A DNA stretch of 64,000 nucleotides from Nageia nagi (GCA_050084985.1 JBITNC010000001.1:24738001-24802000), one strand, 5' to 3'. Numbered from the stretch's first letter, positions 33,319 through 45,440 are shown. Program-made: numbers and translations. The notes: generated from the letters alone by a model not told the origin.

Positions 33319-33704
33319 CATGGCTCCATAGGAAGCACACAAGGAGACTATTCTTCATGGAAAATACAAGAAGAATATTTTACATGGGAACCTACTTAAC
33401 AAAGAATCATTAGAGGTGATGATTTTTTATTCCTTGATTTGTTTACTAATGATTTTGAGTAGATATTTTTTTGGATAGTTTTGAAGCTACTATTATAAAT
33501 AAGAAATAAGGAGAATATCTTGTAAAGGCATCATGTACAAAGATTGCAAGTTTTGGAGCTTGCATTATGAAGATAAGTTTTCTTGGAGAGAATAAAATGA
33601 TGGGCCACTTACTTCACTTCGTTCACTTATTCCTCTTTGTTGATTTTTGTTATGATAAAAATGACGTGTTTAAAATTGCTTGGCAAGAAGAATGTATAAT
33701 GTGA

Positions 33705-34490
33705 TGTTCCCTACTTTTTTTTTAAAAAATTTCAAATTATTATCCAATCAATAAATAAATAAAGTAATGAGAAAGAATAATATAATTATACCATAAAATA
33801 CCCAACACATAAGAAAAATAGGAGACAACATTCCAACTTGTTAATATTAAGTAATTGTGAAGCAAGACACAATGCAAATAAGTCCAATAGGGTTGATGTC
33901 TAGCTCAAGGGACCAGATCTAAGGCACAACACAATCTCAGTGTAACTAAAAAGAATATATCAAACTACTTGGAACTTTAACCCCTAGATCTAAGATGCAA
34001 TACTAGATTGACTAAGGGTTTCTATCCTTAGCCAAGATCTAATGAGGTATACATCCCATTAAATCCTTCCCTCTATAGGTTTTCATCCAACAAGAGGCCC
34101 AAGAGATGGAAATACCATACTTTGAAGATAGAATATGGTAAATAGCTCAATTATGCCTATATAATACTACACCAATATATAAGAATCCCTCAAGGTTAGT
34201 CACCAAGACTCCCACCTTGGAGACATCATACTTGGACGTACCAACTCTAGCCTCGAGATCAATTCAATCCAAGCACTCACTACTAATCATGCATTGGGAT
34301 ATTTGGATCCACAAAACCATACATAAATGCTAATTATGTTTCTAATATAGCTCAAAGATGAAGACATCCCATATTGGGGCTCATTATTGGTCCATTGGAA
34401 CCATAAGTATCCTATATCAAGATTACAATCATGCATACAATACATTAAATACTTCTATCTACCAAATCACACCTAAAAAGGAAAAATCAA
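33705..34490 (-). repeat. LTR-like repeat, left copy, of an old minus-strand Gypsy element
   Basis: Bases about 33985-34390 are homologous to 63640-64000 in the same order: an AGCCAAGATCTAATGAGG block, a TTTTCATCCAACAAGAGGCCC block, CACCTTGGAGACAT, AATCATGCATTGGG, and the CATCCCATATTGGGG end. The pair brackets minus-strand Gypsy gag and protease remnants, so they are probably its LTRs. Outer limits are approximate. The Copia pair starts just right of it. Confidence 0.6.
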
Positions 34491-34507
34491 TAAAATAGAA
34501 TATTAAA

Positions 34508-34815
34508 TACTTCTATATGATGCATATAACTAGCTTGTAGGTTTCTTATTAAGAGTGCAAGTTACCTACTTCAAGTGGGAAGGCTCATCATGTCAACTTG
34601 TTGTTGAATGACTACTTTGTATAGTGAAACCAATTGCGATTAATGATTTTATTGTAAACCATTTTATCAAATGGTAAAGTAGTGAGTCTTGATATAATAT
34701 CTTTCTTATTTCTCAAATATGTAAATGTTATTATTTTAGATTGTATCTTTGTGGAGGATAACTCTTTATTACTCTCTATTTCTTTGTTCTACCCTAATAT
34801 TGCATTAAAGGGGAG
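34508..34815 (+). mobile_element. 3' end fragment of another Copia copy (element B)
   Basis: Matches the pre-LTR region of element C (about 41370-41675): AGCTTGTAGGTTTCTTATTAAG, TTGTTGTTGAATGACTACTT and the final TTAAAGGGGAG purine tract (34805-34815). It runs into the LTR at 34816, which also serves as the 5' LTR of element C. It looks like the tail of a second copy joined through a shared LTR. Confidence 0.75.
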
Positions 34816-35921
34816 TGTTGAAATGTGTAATGCATTATTAATGAACCTTGCTGGAGCCATAACTTTTGACCATTTCATCTATTTACCTCAAAATTTAAAA
34901 CATAATTCCATATGGATGTTCTCCATCTAGCTAGTCATTAATTTTTAAGACCCTCTAAAAATCATATTTTCAAGACCTAACTCCTCCATATGGCCTCCTA
35001 AAATTAGCTTACTTTATGTTCTCCAAATTTTTAGGCTTTTTTGCATGTTAAAACTTTAATATCTTTTGTTATAATCTTATTTGAGTCCTGATATTTTGAA
35101 TCAAGATTGATTGTTGTAAGTGGGATGTGCATGCAAATTTTGGGTGTAATCTAACTGATTTGAATTTTTAGCTATTTTTAGAAAGAAATATGTTTTAGAG
35201 TGATTTTAGAGGTCTCTTTGGTTTTTTAGGGTTGCTATATGAAGGATTGTATTCTCTTGGAAAAGTATTGTAAATATAGGAATAAGAAGATAATAATTTA
35301 CATGTTTCTTCCATTATAACACATTTATTTGATTGGAGCCCATTTGTTGGTCTCTTATAGCTAAATTTACATCAATTATTGTAAGGTCTCTTAATATAAA
35401 TTCTCTAAATACTTAAGGGTATCCTTACATACCTCAAGTATTTAGTGAATATGATAATGTAAATTCACTAATACTTAAAAGTATCTCTAGATACCTTTTA
35501 AGTATTTGTGAATATGATAATGTAACTTCTCCTACATTCCATCTCATAAGCATGCCCCTTGGGGAAAAGGGTGATGCATGTCATGACATTTTATATTGTT
35601 TAATAGGGTGATCCAAGGGTGGATTTTAGCTTATAAATAGAAGGTCCTCTACTTGAGATTACTCACTCAAGTTTGTAGCAAAGTTATGCTCTCATTTAGA
35701 TTATAGGAGAAGTGAGAAAAAGTTGTTATAAGAGAATGTTCTTTGAGAAATATGATATTCGACTAATGGATATACTCCCATGGTTGGAGGAACCATTTTT
35801 TATAGGTGTTATCTTGTGTGAATGCTAATTTGAGTGTGTGTTCTTAATTATTAAGGATTTGATAAGAGTTTTCAAGTGATCTTGGGTATTAGGAATTTAG
35901 TCTTGTAGTCTTATTACTTTA
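34816..35921 (+). repeat. 5' LTR of Copia element C, interrupted
   Basis: Starts TGTTGAAATGTGTAATGC after the purine tract of fragment B. It is interrupted by a 535-bp insertion (34840-35374) and resumes with GTAAGGTCTCTTAATATAAATTC. It has TATAAATAG (35632-35640) and ends near CTTATTACTTTA just before the primer site. Right end approximate. Confidence 0.8.
34840..35374. mobile_element. 535-bp insertion in the Copia LTR with 6-bp duplication
   Basis: The LTRs of elements A and C are continuous as GCATTATTGTAAAGG or similar. Here ATTATT (34834-34839) is repeated at 35375-35380 and brackets 535 bp of unrelated AT-rich sequence. The insert begins AATGAACCTTGCTGG and ends TTTACATCA. No coding capacity or terminal inverted repeat is seen. 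A solo LTR or short non-autonomous element is possible. Confidence 0.7.
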
Positions 35922-35923
35922 TT

Positions 35924-35935
35924 TGGTATTAGATC
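35924..35935 (+). other. Decayed tRNA-iMet primer-binding site of element C
   Basis: TGGTATTAGATC, two differences from TGGTATCAGAGC, located just after the 5' LTR. Confidence 0.75.
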
Positions 35936-38615
35936 TTAGTGTGAAAGCTCCTCTTCAACATTATTTTGAAGGTTCATCCCACTCTTTCTTCCATATTCTT
36001 TGGAGAGGTAAAAAGTTTGTGAAGGTATAATTTCCTATCCTCTTGTTTTTGATTTATTTAATTTTAGATTATCTCATTATGTTACTAACATTTTTTTTTG
36101 TGTTTTTACAATATATTATTGCTATAATAAACCATACTAACATTTTTTGGTAGTTGTAATTTTTTTTTATTAATTTGCTTACAAGTAGCAACAATATATT
36201 ATAGTTTTTTAGAGATAATTTTTTTTCTTTTTTATTTTATAATAAAAAAGCAAATTCCTTTTTTATCTCCTTAAAAAATTTCAATTTGCTTACATAATAA
36301 CAATAAACAATAGAAGTGTTTTTTAGTATTACAAAAATATACAATTTTTTCTTGTAAAAACATATATGAGGTAATATTTGAAATATTGTGATATATAATT
36401 AAATTAAACAAGAGGGGATAACATATGCCTAAATAAATATTTACAATAATATGTATTTTTGTTTCAAAAAGATTTATATACAAAAGAGAGGCATTTATTT
36501 TACAAAAATGATAAAAGGAGATACTGAAATTTTTTAAAAAATATTGTAATTTTTTTTGGAAAAAAAAATGTTGATTTTTTTTTTAAATTTTTAGGGAAGA
36601 GGGAGGGTATGTGGATTTCTAGGGCATGCAAATCTCCCCTCCTAGAACCCCCTCTGTAGACCTGGCTTGGGTGGCCCTTAATGAGTGGCTTGTAGCCTCA
36701 TAGCCTTAGGTGGGCTTGTAACCTTGCTATGGGCACCCATGACCCCCAATATTGGGTTGAATCGTGGCCCCTTGAGGAAAGCCCATGCCACCCTCTCTTT
36801 TTGAATTTTGACAAGATATGTCAACCCCCCTTCATAAGGAATTAGGCCCTCCAAAATATTGCCCAACCATTACCGCCACTTGGCCTTGCGAAACCCTCAT
36901 CCACCTCTTCAAAACCAACCACCCTTTGGATTTTTGACAACTCCCCTCCCTATTTTTTTTTAAAAATTATTAGGCTACTCATACTAAATTTAATATCAAA
37001 TCATTTCTTACAAGCTAAGTTTTTGTGGGTATCCATATGTTCTCCATAAATGTGATAAACTTAGTAAATAAAAGAGGATTTTTTTTACAAGAGTTAGGTA
37101 AGTTAATTATTTAAATTAACTTATCTGATAATTTTATCTTACTTAAGAAGGCAACTTAAATGGGGTATGGGCTCATAGTTATTGAGAATAGGAAGACTAA
37201 AAAGAAATATTTATGAGATATGGTATGCATGACCTTTTATTTTAGGATAACTTATTAAAACTTTTTAATTGTTTTTGAAAACTTCAATTTTTTTAAAGGG
37301 GGAAATAATTTTTTTCTTGGAAAGGCATTTATTTTAAGTAAAAAGGAGAAAATGTTTCCTATGAATGCATTTTTACTTAAAATTAGGATTAATTTTTTTT
37401 CCTATGAATGCATTTGAATAAATAATTGATAAATGCATTTTAAGAATAAATGCCTATTACTTATAATTGTGAACATATGCATTTTATTGGATGTATTTTA
37501 GGGATAAATGTTCACTTTGGATGAATTTTTTGTTATGGTAAAAATGTTGCACTTTTTAAATGATAATTTATTCCTTAGTGTTAAAGCAATTTTTAAGGTA
37601 AAATTTGTAATGAGGGAAATATTTTTGAAGTACAAGGAAATATTTTACTTAGTTCAAGTTTTTAAAGTAAAATGGAGAGATTTTTTGTTACTTAAATAAT
37701 GAGCACATGCATTCTTTAAAGAGGTCCTCTTGGGGTTGGTAATAAAACCCATTGGATTCTTAGGTATCAACTTTGGATAATGTATCATTTTTTAAACACT
37801 TTACTTTATGTTAAGTATTTTGATTTTATTTTTGCAAAAATTATAAATATTGAAAGTGCATCCCTAAAATTAATGTATTCACATATATATTCCATAATAT
37901 GACTTGTTAGGGAGCCACGAGGGGAGGAAAAGGCAAATTGGAGCCTTCATTTTGACGATCCAAAGGGTGTAAAGTCCATACTTTTTAATTACCCCTAAGT
38001 CATCTATTGGTTTGGATACTCCATATAGGTGGACATGCATGTGTCTTGTTATACCATATGTCTACATGTCCATTCAAAGATTATCCTGATAAAGTAGGAG
38101 GACAACTTGAAACCTAATCAAGATAATAATATGGTTTATACAATATACATCACACCCTTGGAAAATTTCTAGTACTTCTCTTTATGAGAGTATATTACTA
38201 ACCAAGGAGAATTGGTTGAGGGTTGGTAGGACTTGGGCTCCATGTAGGCATCTAGGTGAAGGCCTAATTTTAAACAAACTAACAAGCCTCAACTTTATCC
38301 TCTCTATAACATGTTACTTGGTTATGAAAAATATTGGATGTATGGGATTTATCATTTGATTTAATTGTAACCTTTTCTCTTGTGAAAGTGCTTAAATAAT
38401 TTAAGCATGCTTTGTCCTTGATAAAAATTTAACATATATGATTAATTCAACATGCATGATTGATTAATTAATTTGGACAAATCTCAACATGTATGTATGA
38501 TTAAACTCAACATGATTGATTGATTAATTTAACATGATTGATTGATTAATTTAACATGATTGATTAATTAACATGCTTATATTAGTTAACACTTTTACTT
38601 TTTTTTTTGTAGAAA
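35936..38615 (+). other. 5' leader of Copia element C, non-coding
   Basis: Shares ordered blocks with the leaders of elements A and the nested Copia: AATAAAACCCATTGGA near 37741, GGAGCCACGAGGGGAGG near 37911, GACATGCATGTGTCTTGT near 38031. It includes a GC-richer block (36600-36940) at a position like that of the nested copy's GC-rich block. I see no gene in it. Confidence 0.6.
38452..38577. repeat. Short tandem repeat AACATGATTGATTGATTAATTT
   Basis: About five imperfect copies of ACATGATTGATTAATT-type units just upstream of the gag start of element C. Low-complexity, no other role seen. Confidence 0.8.
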
Positions 38616-39690
38616 ATGGGAGACTCCTTTACACCCAAGCACATCTTAGATGGTTCCAACTATGGTATTTGGGAACCTAGGATGAAAGCTAAGCTCTAAG
38701 CACAAAAATTATGGTAAATAAGCAATGAAAAACTAAGTTGCTCCAATGGATGAGAAGGTACTTGAGGCTTACAACATAAAGAATGAGTTAGCAACCTATA
38801 TGATTTTTCATGTAGTTTCAGATGAAGTTCTCCTCATGGTATTTTCTTCAAAATAGGCAAAGGATGTTTGGGATAAGCTAAAAAAAATCTATTTTGACTC
38901 TAAATTCTATAATAGGTTAACCAGTTTTCAAAAATTATTATAATCACATAAAGATGAAAATGAAAGTGTTGTAATATACTTGAATAAAATTGTTGATCTT
39001 AGGAGCCAACTTGTGGGGTGTGGTTGTAATTGGATCAATGATGAGTTTATGATATTCATCATCCTTCAAAGTCTCTCTTCTAAATTTAGTAATTTCATAA
39101 TAGTTATTGAGACAAGGCTCGATGATTAAGAAGAGTTGTACATCTTGAAGAATATTTCATGGCTTCTACTAAAACATGAGGAAACTCTCAACAAAAAGTT
39201 TTTGATCTCTATTCCTAAGGAGAATCCTATGGCACTTGGACCAACAAAGACTCACTTTAAAAAAAAGTTCCATAATCAAAAGAAGTCTTCCCATGCTCTA
39301 AAAAAGGACATCAAAAAAAGTGGAAACAAACAACAAAATGGCCATAAAAAGTCCAGTAAATCCAAATCCAAAGCTAAATTAGATGGCAATTATAATTTTT
39401 GTGGCATCTATAGTCACATGCAATCAAATTGCTATAAGAAAAAGGAAGAACAAGATGGAAAAGAATATAAAAAATCAAATAACTTTAAAGGCAAGAAGAA
39501 GAATAAATATGCTTTTATTTATGGTCTTTACTCCAAGTCTCACTCCTTCTTGAATGATTAGATTTTTAACGTTGGGTACGTGAATCACATGTGTTTTGGA
39601 AAGGCTCAATTTGAAAATCTTCATAACTATAGAAAAGATGCAATTGTAATGGGTGATAATTATTCAATACTTAAAGTTAATCCTTTCTCT
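38616..39690 (+). pseudogene. Copia gag and protease start (element C)
   Basis: ATG at 38616 begins MGDSFTPKHILDGSNYGIWE, matching gag of the other copies. It continues with CNWINDEFMIFIILQSLSSK and a basic Lys-rich tail (39136-39561) with a CCHC-like knuckle NYNFCGIYSHMQSNC. The protease starts after a TAG (39559) but its catalytic D-S-G is gone (FNVGYVNHMCF). Several stops precede this. Homology jumps to RT at about 39690. Confidence 0.8.
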
Positions 39691-40930
39691 TTTAGTAGCT
39701 CAAAGATATAAAGTTTTTAACTTGACATCAAGAGTGCTTCAATGATGACTTAGATGTAAACATATATATAAATCAAATAGAATGGTTTATTATGGAAGGT
39801 AAACAATCCCTTATGTGGAAGCTAAATAATTTCTTATATGGACTTAAGCAAGCACCTAAAGCATGGTAAAAAATATTTCAAGATGCTTTGTGAACATTAG
39901 GTTCTCTAAGTGCTTCTTTGATTTAGATCTATATGTACTCAATCAAGGATAAGACTTGGTATTGATTTGTCTCAATGTGGATGATCCTCTGATCATAAGA
40001 AATAATGATAAAATCATACAAGAATGTATATCTAGACTTAAGTTAACATTTGAAACAACTAATCTTGGTCTCTTGCATTACTAACTTGGTATGCAAGTGT
40101 ACCAATACAAGGATTGTACCTACCTTAGTCAATCCAAGAATATATTAGAAATATTGTAAAAATTTGGAATAAAGGAGAGTAAATCTACTATGATCCTAGT
40201 CTCTCCTGAAATCACTCTATCTCTTAGCTCCAACTCTTAGTTGGTAGATGTTATGACTTATAGGTAATTAATTAGAAGTCTACTTTATTTGACTATCTCC
40301 AAGCCAAATATTGCCTTTGTAGTAAATATTATGGCATGGTTTATGCAAATATCATATGCTAAGCATCCTAATGCAATTAAGCAAATATTGAAGTATATTA
40401 TGGGAATGTTTAGGATCTTTCTCTTAAGTATCCCAAGTTGCCTTCATTTGTTCTCTTAGGGTACTCATATTCTAATGATGGGGGAGATAGATATGATATG
40501 AAATCAACCTATACTTATGTGTTTAATATTGGTTTAGATACTATCTCTTGGGCTTCTAAGAAGTAGCCTACTACTACTCTCTCCACCCAAAAAAAAAATA
40601 TTGATCCATGTTAGTCATGGCCTAGGAAGCCATTTGGTTGAGGCATCTTATGAATGAAATTGGGTATGAGTAGGCTCACCCATATTAGATTTCTTTAGAT
40701 AATCAGTTAGTTATTACTTTGGAAAAGAATCTTATTTTATATCAAAGAATAAAATATATTAAAATCTAAATATATTTTATCAAGGAGAAAGTTTTGTATG
40801 GTATACTATAATTGTAGTATTATTCATCAATCCTAAATTCTATTGATTTTTTTACCAAGCCCCTTCCTGAAGCTCAGTGTAGTAAGCTTAGGTAATCCAA
40901 TGGGTTTGTGAAGTTTTTCTCATGGGGGAG
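39691..40930 (+). pseudogene. Copia reverse transcriptase and RNase H (element C)
   Basis: RT remnants: LDIKSASMMT (SAFLNG position), YGLKQAP-like LSKHLKHG, and the catalytic box decayed to CLNVDDPLIIRNN (Tyr to Asn). RNase H remnants follow: LLGYSYSNDGGDRYDMKSTY, TYVFNIGLDTISWASKK, ending near SHGGVKV at 40930. Many stops and frameshifts. Integrase, normally upstream, is deleted. Confidence 0.75.
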
Positions 40931-41675
40931 TGAAGGTTTAATTCTTATTTAATTCATATTTATGATGATAACTTCATCCCTAGGATGATTTCTTTTGGTT
41001 TTCTAAAGTTGATCCTTTATGTACACCTTTGTGGGTAGTTCGCTCTGTGTAAAGAACTAGTTGTATATTTTTTAATCATATAATGGCTTCTACTAACACT
41101 ATTTTAGCTATACATATGTGAAGAACCAATATGTGATTTTTGGCACTATTTAGTTATCCATATGTGAAGAACTTGTATGTACTTATGTTCTATTTTTTAT
41201 GTTGATCAACACATAATTTTTATACAACAGGTGACTATGAGTATTGGCTTGGCATCTTCATGATGACTAATAGTTCACCATTAATCAATTTAAGGATGGA
41301 ATTAATTAATTCATTTATTTTATGTTGATATAAATGTTTATATGTTGCATTTAACTAATCTTAATTAATGAGTTGCTTGGAGCTTGTAGGTTTCTTCTTA
41401 AGAGTACAAGTTACCTACTTCAAGTGGGCAAGCTTATGGAGGCTCATCATGTCAACTTGTTGTTGAATGACTACTTTGTACAATGAGATTAGTTATAGTT
41501 AATGATTGCATTATAAATAATTTTTTCAAATGGTAAAGTAGTGAGTCTTAATCTAATATCTTGCTCATTTCTCATATATGTAAATGTTCTCATCTTTGAT
41601 TGTATCTTTATAGAGGATAACTCTCTCTTTCTTCTCTCCTTCTTCACTATACCTCAATATTGTATTAAAGAGAAG

Positions 41676-42211
41676 TGTTGGAATGTGTAATGCATTAGTT
41701 TAAGGTTTCTTAATATAAATTCTCTTAATAGTTAAGGGTATCCCTATATACCTTAAATTATTTAGTGAATATGATAATGTAATACCTTTTAAGTATTTAT
41801 GAATGTGATAATGCAACTTGTCCTACACTCCATCTCATGAGCATGCTCCTTGGGTAAAAGGATGATGCATATCAGGACATTGCACATTGGTTAATAGGGT
41901 GATCAAATGAAGGATTTTTGCCTATAAATATAAGGCCCTATCCTTGATATTACTCACTCAAGTTTGTAGCAAAGGTATGCTCTTGTTTAGGTTGTAGGAG
42001 AGGTGAGAGAGATTTGTTGTAAGAGAGTGTTATTTGAGAAATATGATATTAGACTAGTGGATGTAATCCCATGGCTGGAGGAACCAATTTATATTGGTGT
42101 TATCATGTGTGAATGATACTTTGAGTGTGTTTTCTTAACGTTTAAGAATTTGAGAAGAGTTTTCAAGTGATCTTGGGTAATAGGAATTTAGTATTGTAAG
42201 CTTGTTCCTTA
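41676..42211 (+). repeat. 3' LTR of Copia element C
   Basis: Begins TGTTGGAATGTGTAATGC after an AAAGAGAAG purine stretch; matches 34816-35921 without the 535-bp insert. TATA box CTATAAATATAAGG at 41922. The end near AAGCTTGTTCCTTA is approximate. Confidence 0.8.
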
Positions 42212-42234
42212 AATTCCTTACCATACCAATTTGC

Positions 42235-42895
42235 AAACCTTTTCCCCTTCAATGTATCCTATGAATAATGAAGAAGTCCCCAAGTAATATCTCTTCTAAT
42301 GGTAGCCAAGTCACCATCAAGTGAAACCAACAAATTTGCTCCACCTTTTGCAACCTCAAGCTTATGGTGGAGACCTCCCTAAATGATATTTAAGAAGCTC
42401 ATTATTGCCCCTTATGTATCCAACAATATAGTCCTCCATGCATGCATAAAACCATTATTAAATGGAGAAAAAGTAGTGAGTATATCAACAATAATCAATT
42501 CATTAGTAATTTTAGCCTCAAAGTTGGTATAAGATGCAACCATATATGTAGTTAGCACCTATTGTTATATCATTATCAAAAGGTATTATGTAAACCTTCC
42601 TCATATGGATCTCATATTCTATGGATGCAATGCATGTAGTACTTTTCCATATTTCAATGGTAACACTCATATCAATTCTTCTAGCTATATCAAATTCTTG
42701 GGCATATAATTCTTCTAATGATCCTATTCTTGCAAACATATTTCTTATCATTAATGCAACTAGATTAGAAATGATGATATGCCTTCAACTAAGGCTCTCA
42801 TGATCATCACTCACTCTTCCAATATCTAGGAGGTGCACCAAATGATGGATGAATTATTTCAAGGCAAGAATTGATCATTCTAGACTCACCAATCT
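42235..42895 (-). pseudogene. Unassigned minus-strand coding-like fragment
   Basis: Minus-strand readings such as NMFARIGSLEELYAQEFDIA and HKLEVAKGGANLLVSLDGDL look protein-like but are broken by stops and I do not recognise them. The position is downstream of the old Gypsy protease remnant, on its coding strand, so it could be a later part of that element after a pol deletion. This is not shown. Confidence 0.3.
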
Positions 42896-43197
42896 CCCTT
42901 ATACGCACCCTAGATAAAGAATTCTTCCTTCAAATGTTGAAGATAACCCCATAACATTACAAAGCTCTTCCAAGGTATTATCCCTTATGGCTAGTGTGAT
43001 GTACTCTTGGCTAAATTATTTATCTCCACATACTCTCTCCAAATGGTTATATGGATCTTGAGAGAAGTAATCCTTGATTCCTTACAGTGTATACTCCTTC
43101 CTATGTACCTCAAATTTTATTACTATCTTTTGGTAATTAGAGAAAATATCTCCCAAGTTGTACAACCATTGCAATTCTAATATCAAATGCAGAATAC
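42896..43197 (-). pseudogene. Gypsy protease remnant, left part (cut by CACTA)
   Basis: Minus strand gives YNWL-like WLYNLGD-type readings across frames: GDIFSNYQKIVIKFEVHRKE, then YTL and GIKDYFSQDPYNHLER. This is the C-terminal part of a plant Gypsy retropepsin. It is the continuation of 60605-60960 once the CACTA element and one CAT are removed. Frames are broken. Confidence 0.6.
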
Positions 43198-43200
43198 CAT
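43198..43200. repeat. Target-site duplication CAT, left side of CACTA element
   Basis: CAT directly before CACTACTAGA, repeated at 60602-60604 after the other end. A 3-bp duplication is standard for CACTA elements. Confidence 0.9.
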
Positions 43201-43219
43201 CACTACTAGATAATAAGGA
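43201..43219 (+). repeat. Left terminal inverted repeat of CACTA
   Basis: CACTACTAGATAATAAGG; the first ten bases match the inverted right end exactly. Confidence 0.9.
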
Positions 43220-43289
43220 TCAAGCACTAGAAATAATGTCAGGCCCCTTTGTATTTAAAAAAATTTTTAGCCCTTAACATTATTGCTGA

Positions 43290-43575
43290 TGGTGGTGTGT
43301 TTGTCATACCTGGCATCAAAATTTTCATCAAGTATTACATTAGATCACATTGCAAATACTATAAAGTATTCTATCATAAAATGAACAAAAGCCATCATAA
43401 TTTTCATCAAAAATAACATCAAGCATGTTAGAAATACCAATAGGACTTCCATCAGAACATATTTTTATCATCAATAATTCAGTCAAGCATATCATTAAGA
43501 AAAAAACTATTAAAAAATATTTGTTTTTTAATTTTTTGTCAAGTATGACATCAAGCATAGTGTCAGGAATGTTGA
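43290..43575 (+). repeat. Left subterminal repeats of CACTA
   Basis: Several copies of a short motif such as CATCAAAATTTTCATCAA, AAAAATAACATCAAGCATG, TCAAGTATGACATCAAGCAT. The right end has AAAATAACATCAGACATAAT and TGATGTTATTTTTGACA. In En/Spm such repeats bind the TNPA-type protein; that role here is inferred. Confidence 0.65.
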
Positions 43576-44310
43576 AATTGGAAAAAATAATATTTTTCAT
43601 TTTTATTTTTTTTAGCTATTTTTTATATTAAATTCAATGAATTTTTAAATGAATTAATACATTATATTGAATTTTAATTTATTGATTATATTTAATTGAA
43701 TAAAATAAATATAATTGAATTATTATTAAATTTAATGGAAGTAAGTAAAAATTTAAAATTTAATATAATTTGTAAACACATTAAATATAGACATTGCAAA
43801 TATATGATTATATATAAATGTATGAAAATGTTTGTAGTGAAAATGTTATATAATGATCACTATCATCTAATCTGAAAACCCTCACTACCCTCACTATCCC
43901 CTACTATATATCAATCACTATCATAACCATGCTCGTTGTCATGGTGTTCTTCATCCTCTTCATTTACCCCCTCACCAACAGGCACTTTGGAAGAACCCTA
44001 TAAATTATAATTAAATAAATGTTAGTAAATAAACATTAATTAAAAATAATTTTATGAATATCAAATCATAATTACCTAATTAATTAATAACACAAAAATC
44101 ATTATGAATAAAATATTTAATGTTATTAATATATATTAAAAGAAACAAATATTATCAAATTATTTAAGTTTAATTTTTACTAACCTACATCAAAATTTTC
44201 GTAACCTAATAAATATAATCTAAGAAACATAATTAGTCTGACTTGAGTTAAATTTTTAGTGACCTAGGTTTAACATAAGTCAAATTTTTATATATCGACC
44301 TAAGTCAAAT

Positions 44311-44490
44311 TTAAGGATTAGGGTTAAAGGGGTTTAAGGGTTACATTTTAACGTTTGAGGATTATGGTTAGGTTTAAGATAAGCAATTAGGGAAAGGGGT
44401 TAGGGTTAGGAATATTTAGGATAATGGTTAGGGTGATGGTTATGATCTAGGGATTAGGGTTAAGGTTAATGTTAATGGTAAGGGTTAGAT
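44311..44490 (+). repeat. Telomere-like array, TTAGGG-rich on plus strand
   Basis: Degenerate TTAGGG/TTTAGGG and TTAAGGG units (GGTTAGGGTTAGG and AGGGATTAGGGTTAAGG). First of several blocks; G-rich on the plus strand. Confidence 0.8.
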
Positions 44491-45084
44491 TGAATTGAAA
44501 TAAAGAAAATGGATTTCATTCATCCAATAAGATGGATGATCCATTCATGTTGCATTTATGCCAAAGAGATCATACCGATTTGGGATTAAACTTATGTACT
44601 CCTAATTTCAAGGTGAACTATCATATATGTGATACATATGTACCTTTGTATGTATGAATGACATAAATACACAAATATATGGGGTATTATGTATCTAGAT
44701 CTTCCTCTCTCCCATTCCCATTTGCATAAATACTCACATTGACCAATCATCTCTCTACTATTGATATTATCTTAATCATTTTCTCCTTTTAAATTGATTG
44801 CTCTCCATCACCATTATTTTCATTACTCATTCTAAAACACTCATTATTTTACATATTACCTTCACTTTTTGTGGGTAATGAGAGTCTAAAGTACATTGTA
44901 AGGGATTAGACTAGTTTGCACATAAGTGGAAAATGAGTAGGACTTGGTGCCAATAATAAAGGAATCTAATTTTTTAGGCAAAATGAGTCTTATTTTAAAA
45001 TTTAGGTGTATGTACAATTTGTAATTTTATGGGCAAGGTAAAGGTAATGCTAGAAATAATAACTAACTACTAAACACTAACCAT

Positions 45085-45440
45085 GTTTGACCTTAACCCT
45101 AGTCTTAAACTCTAACCCTAACCCTAACCACTACTAACCCTTACCCTAACCCTAACCCTAACCCTAACTAGTACTAATAATAACCCTAACCTTAACCATT
45201 AACCCTAACTACTAACCTTAACTCTAACCCTAACTACTAACCATTACCCACATCTAACCCTAACTGTAACCCCTAACCCTAACCTTAACACTAACCAATA
45301 CTAACCCTAACCACTAACCACTAACCCTAACCCTAACCCTAACCATTACTAACCCTAAGAACCCTATACCCCAACCCCTAAACCCTTAAAACCTTATACC
45401 TTAAACCCTAAAACCTTTAAGCTAGCCTTGAACCCTAAAC
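45085..45440 (-). repeat. Telomere-like array, CCCTAA-rich on plus strand
   Basis: Runs of CCCTAACCCTAACC with interspersed CTACTAACC and CCTTAACC units; the 6-bp CCCTAA form dominates over CCCTAAA. Confidence 0.88.

Larger units (their letters stand above)
31381..33700 (+). mobile_element. Copia-like fragment with gag start and acidic ORF, no pol
   Basis: A clean tRNA-iMet primer site at 31716-31727 lies just after a likely LTR end (ATTCATCA, 31713). A candidate LTR start is TGTTGTGATT at 31381, giving about 333 bp; the start is unproven because no second LTR is seen. A Copia-type gag start follows (31805), then an acidic coding region, with no protease, integrase or RT. The right end, near 33700, abuts the LTR of the old Gypsy element. 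It may be a non-autonomous or truncated element. Confidence 0.55.
34816..42211 (+). mobile_element. Copia element C, lacks integrase
   Basis: 5' LTR 34816-35921 (with a 535-bp insertion), primer site 35924-35935, leader, gag, decayed protease, then directly RT, RNase H, 3' region and 3' LTR (41676-42211). The integrase and adjoining pol segments are missing: the sequence switches at about 39680 from the protease start to RT. All coding parts have multiple stops. A TATA box is kept in both LTRs. It is about 7.4 kb with the insertion. Confidence 0.85.
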
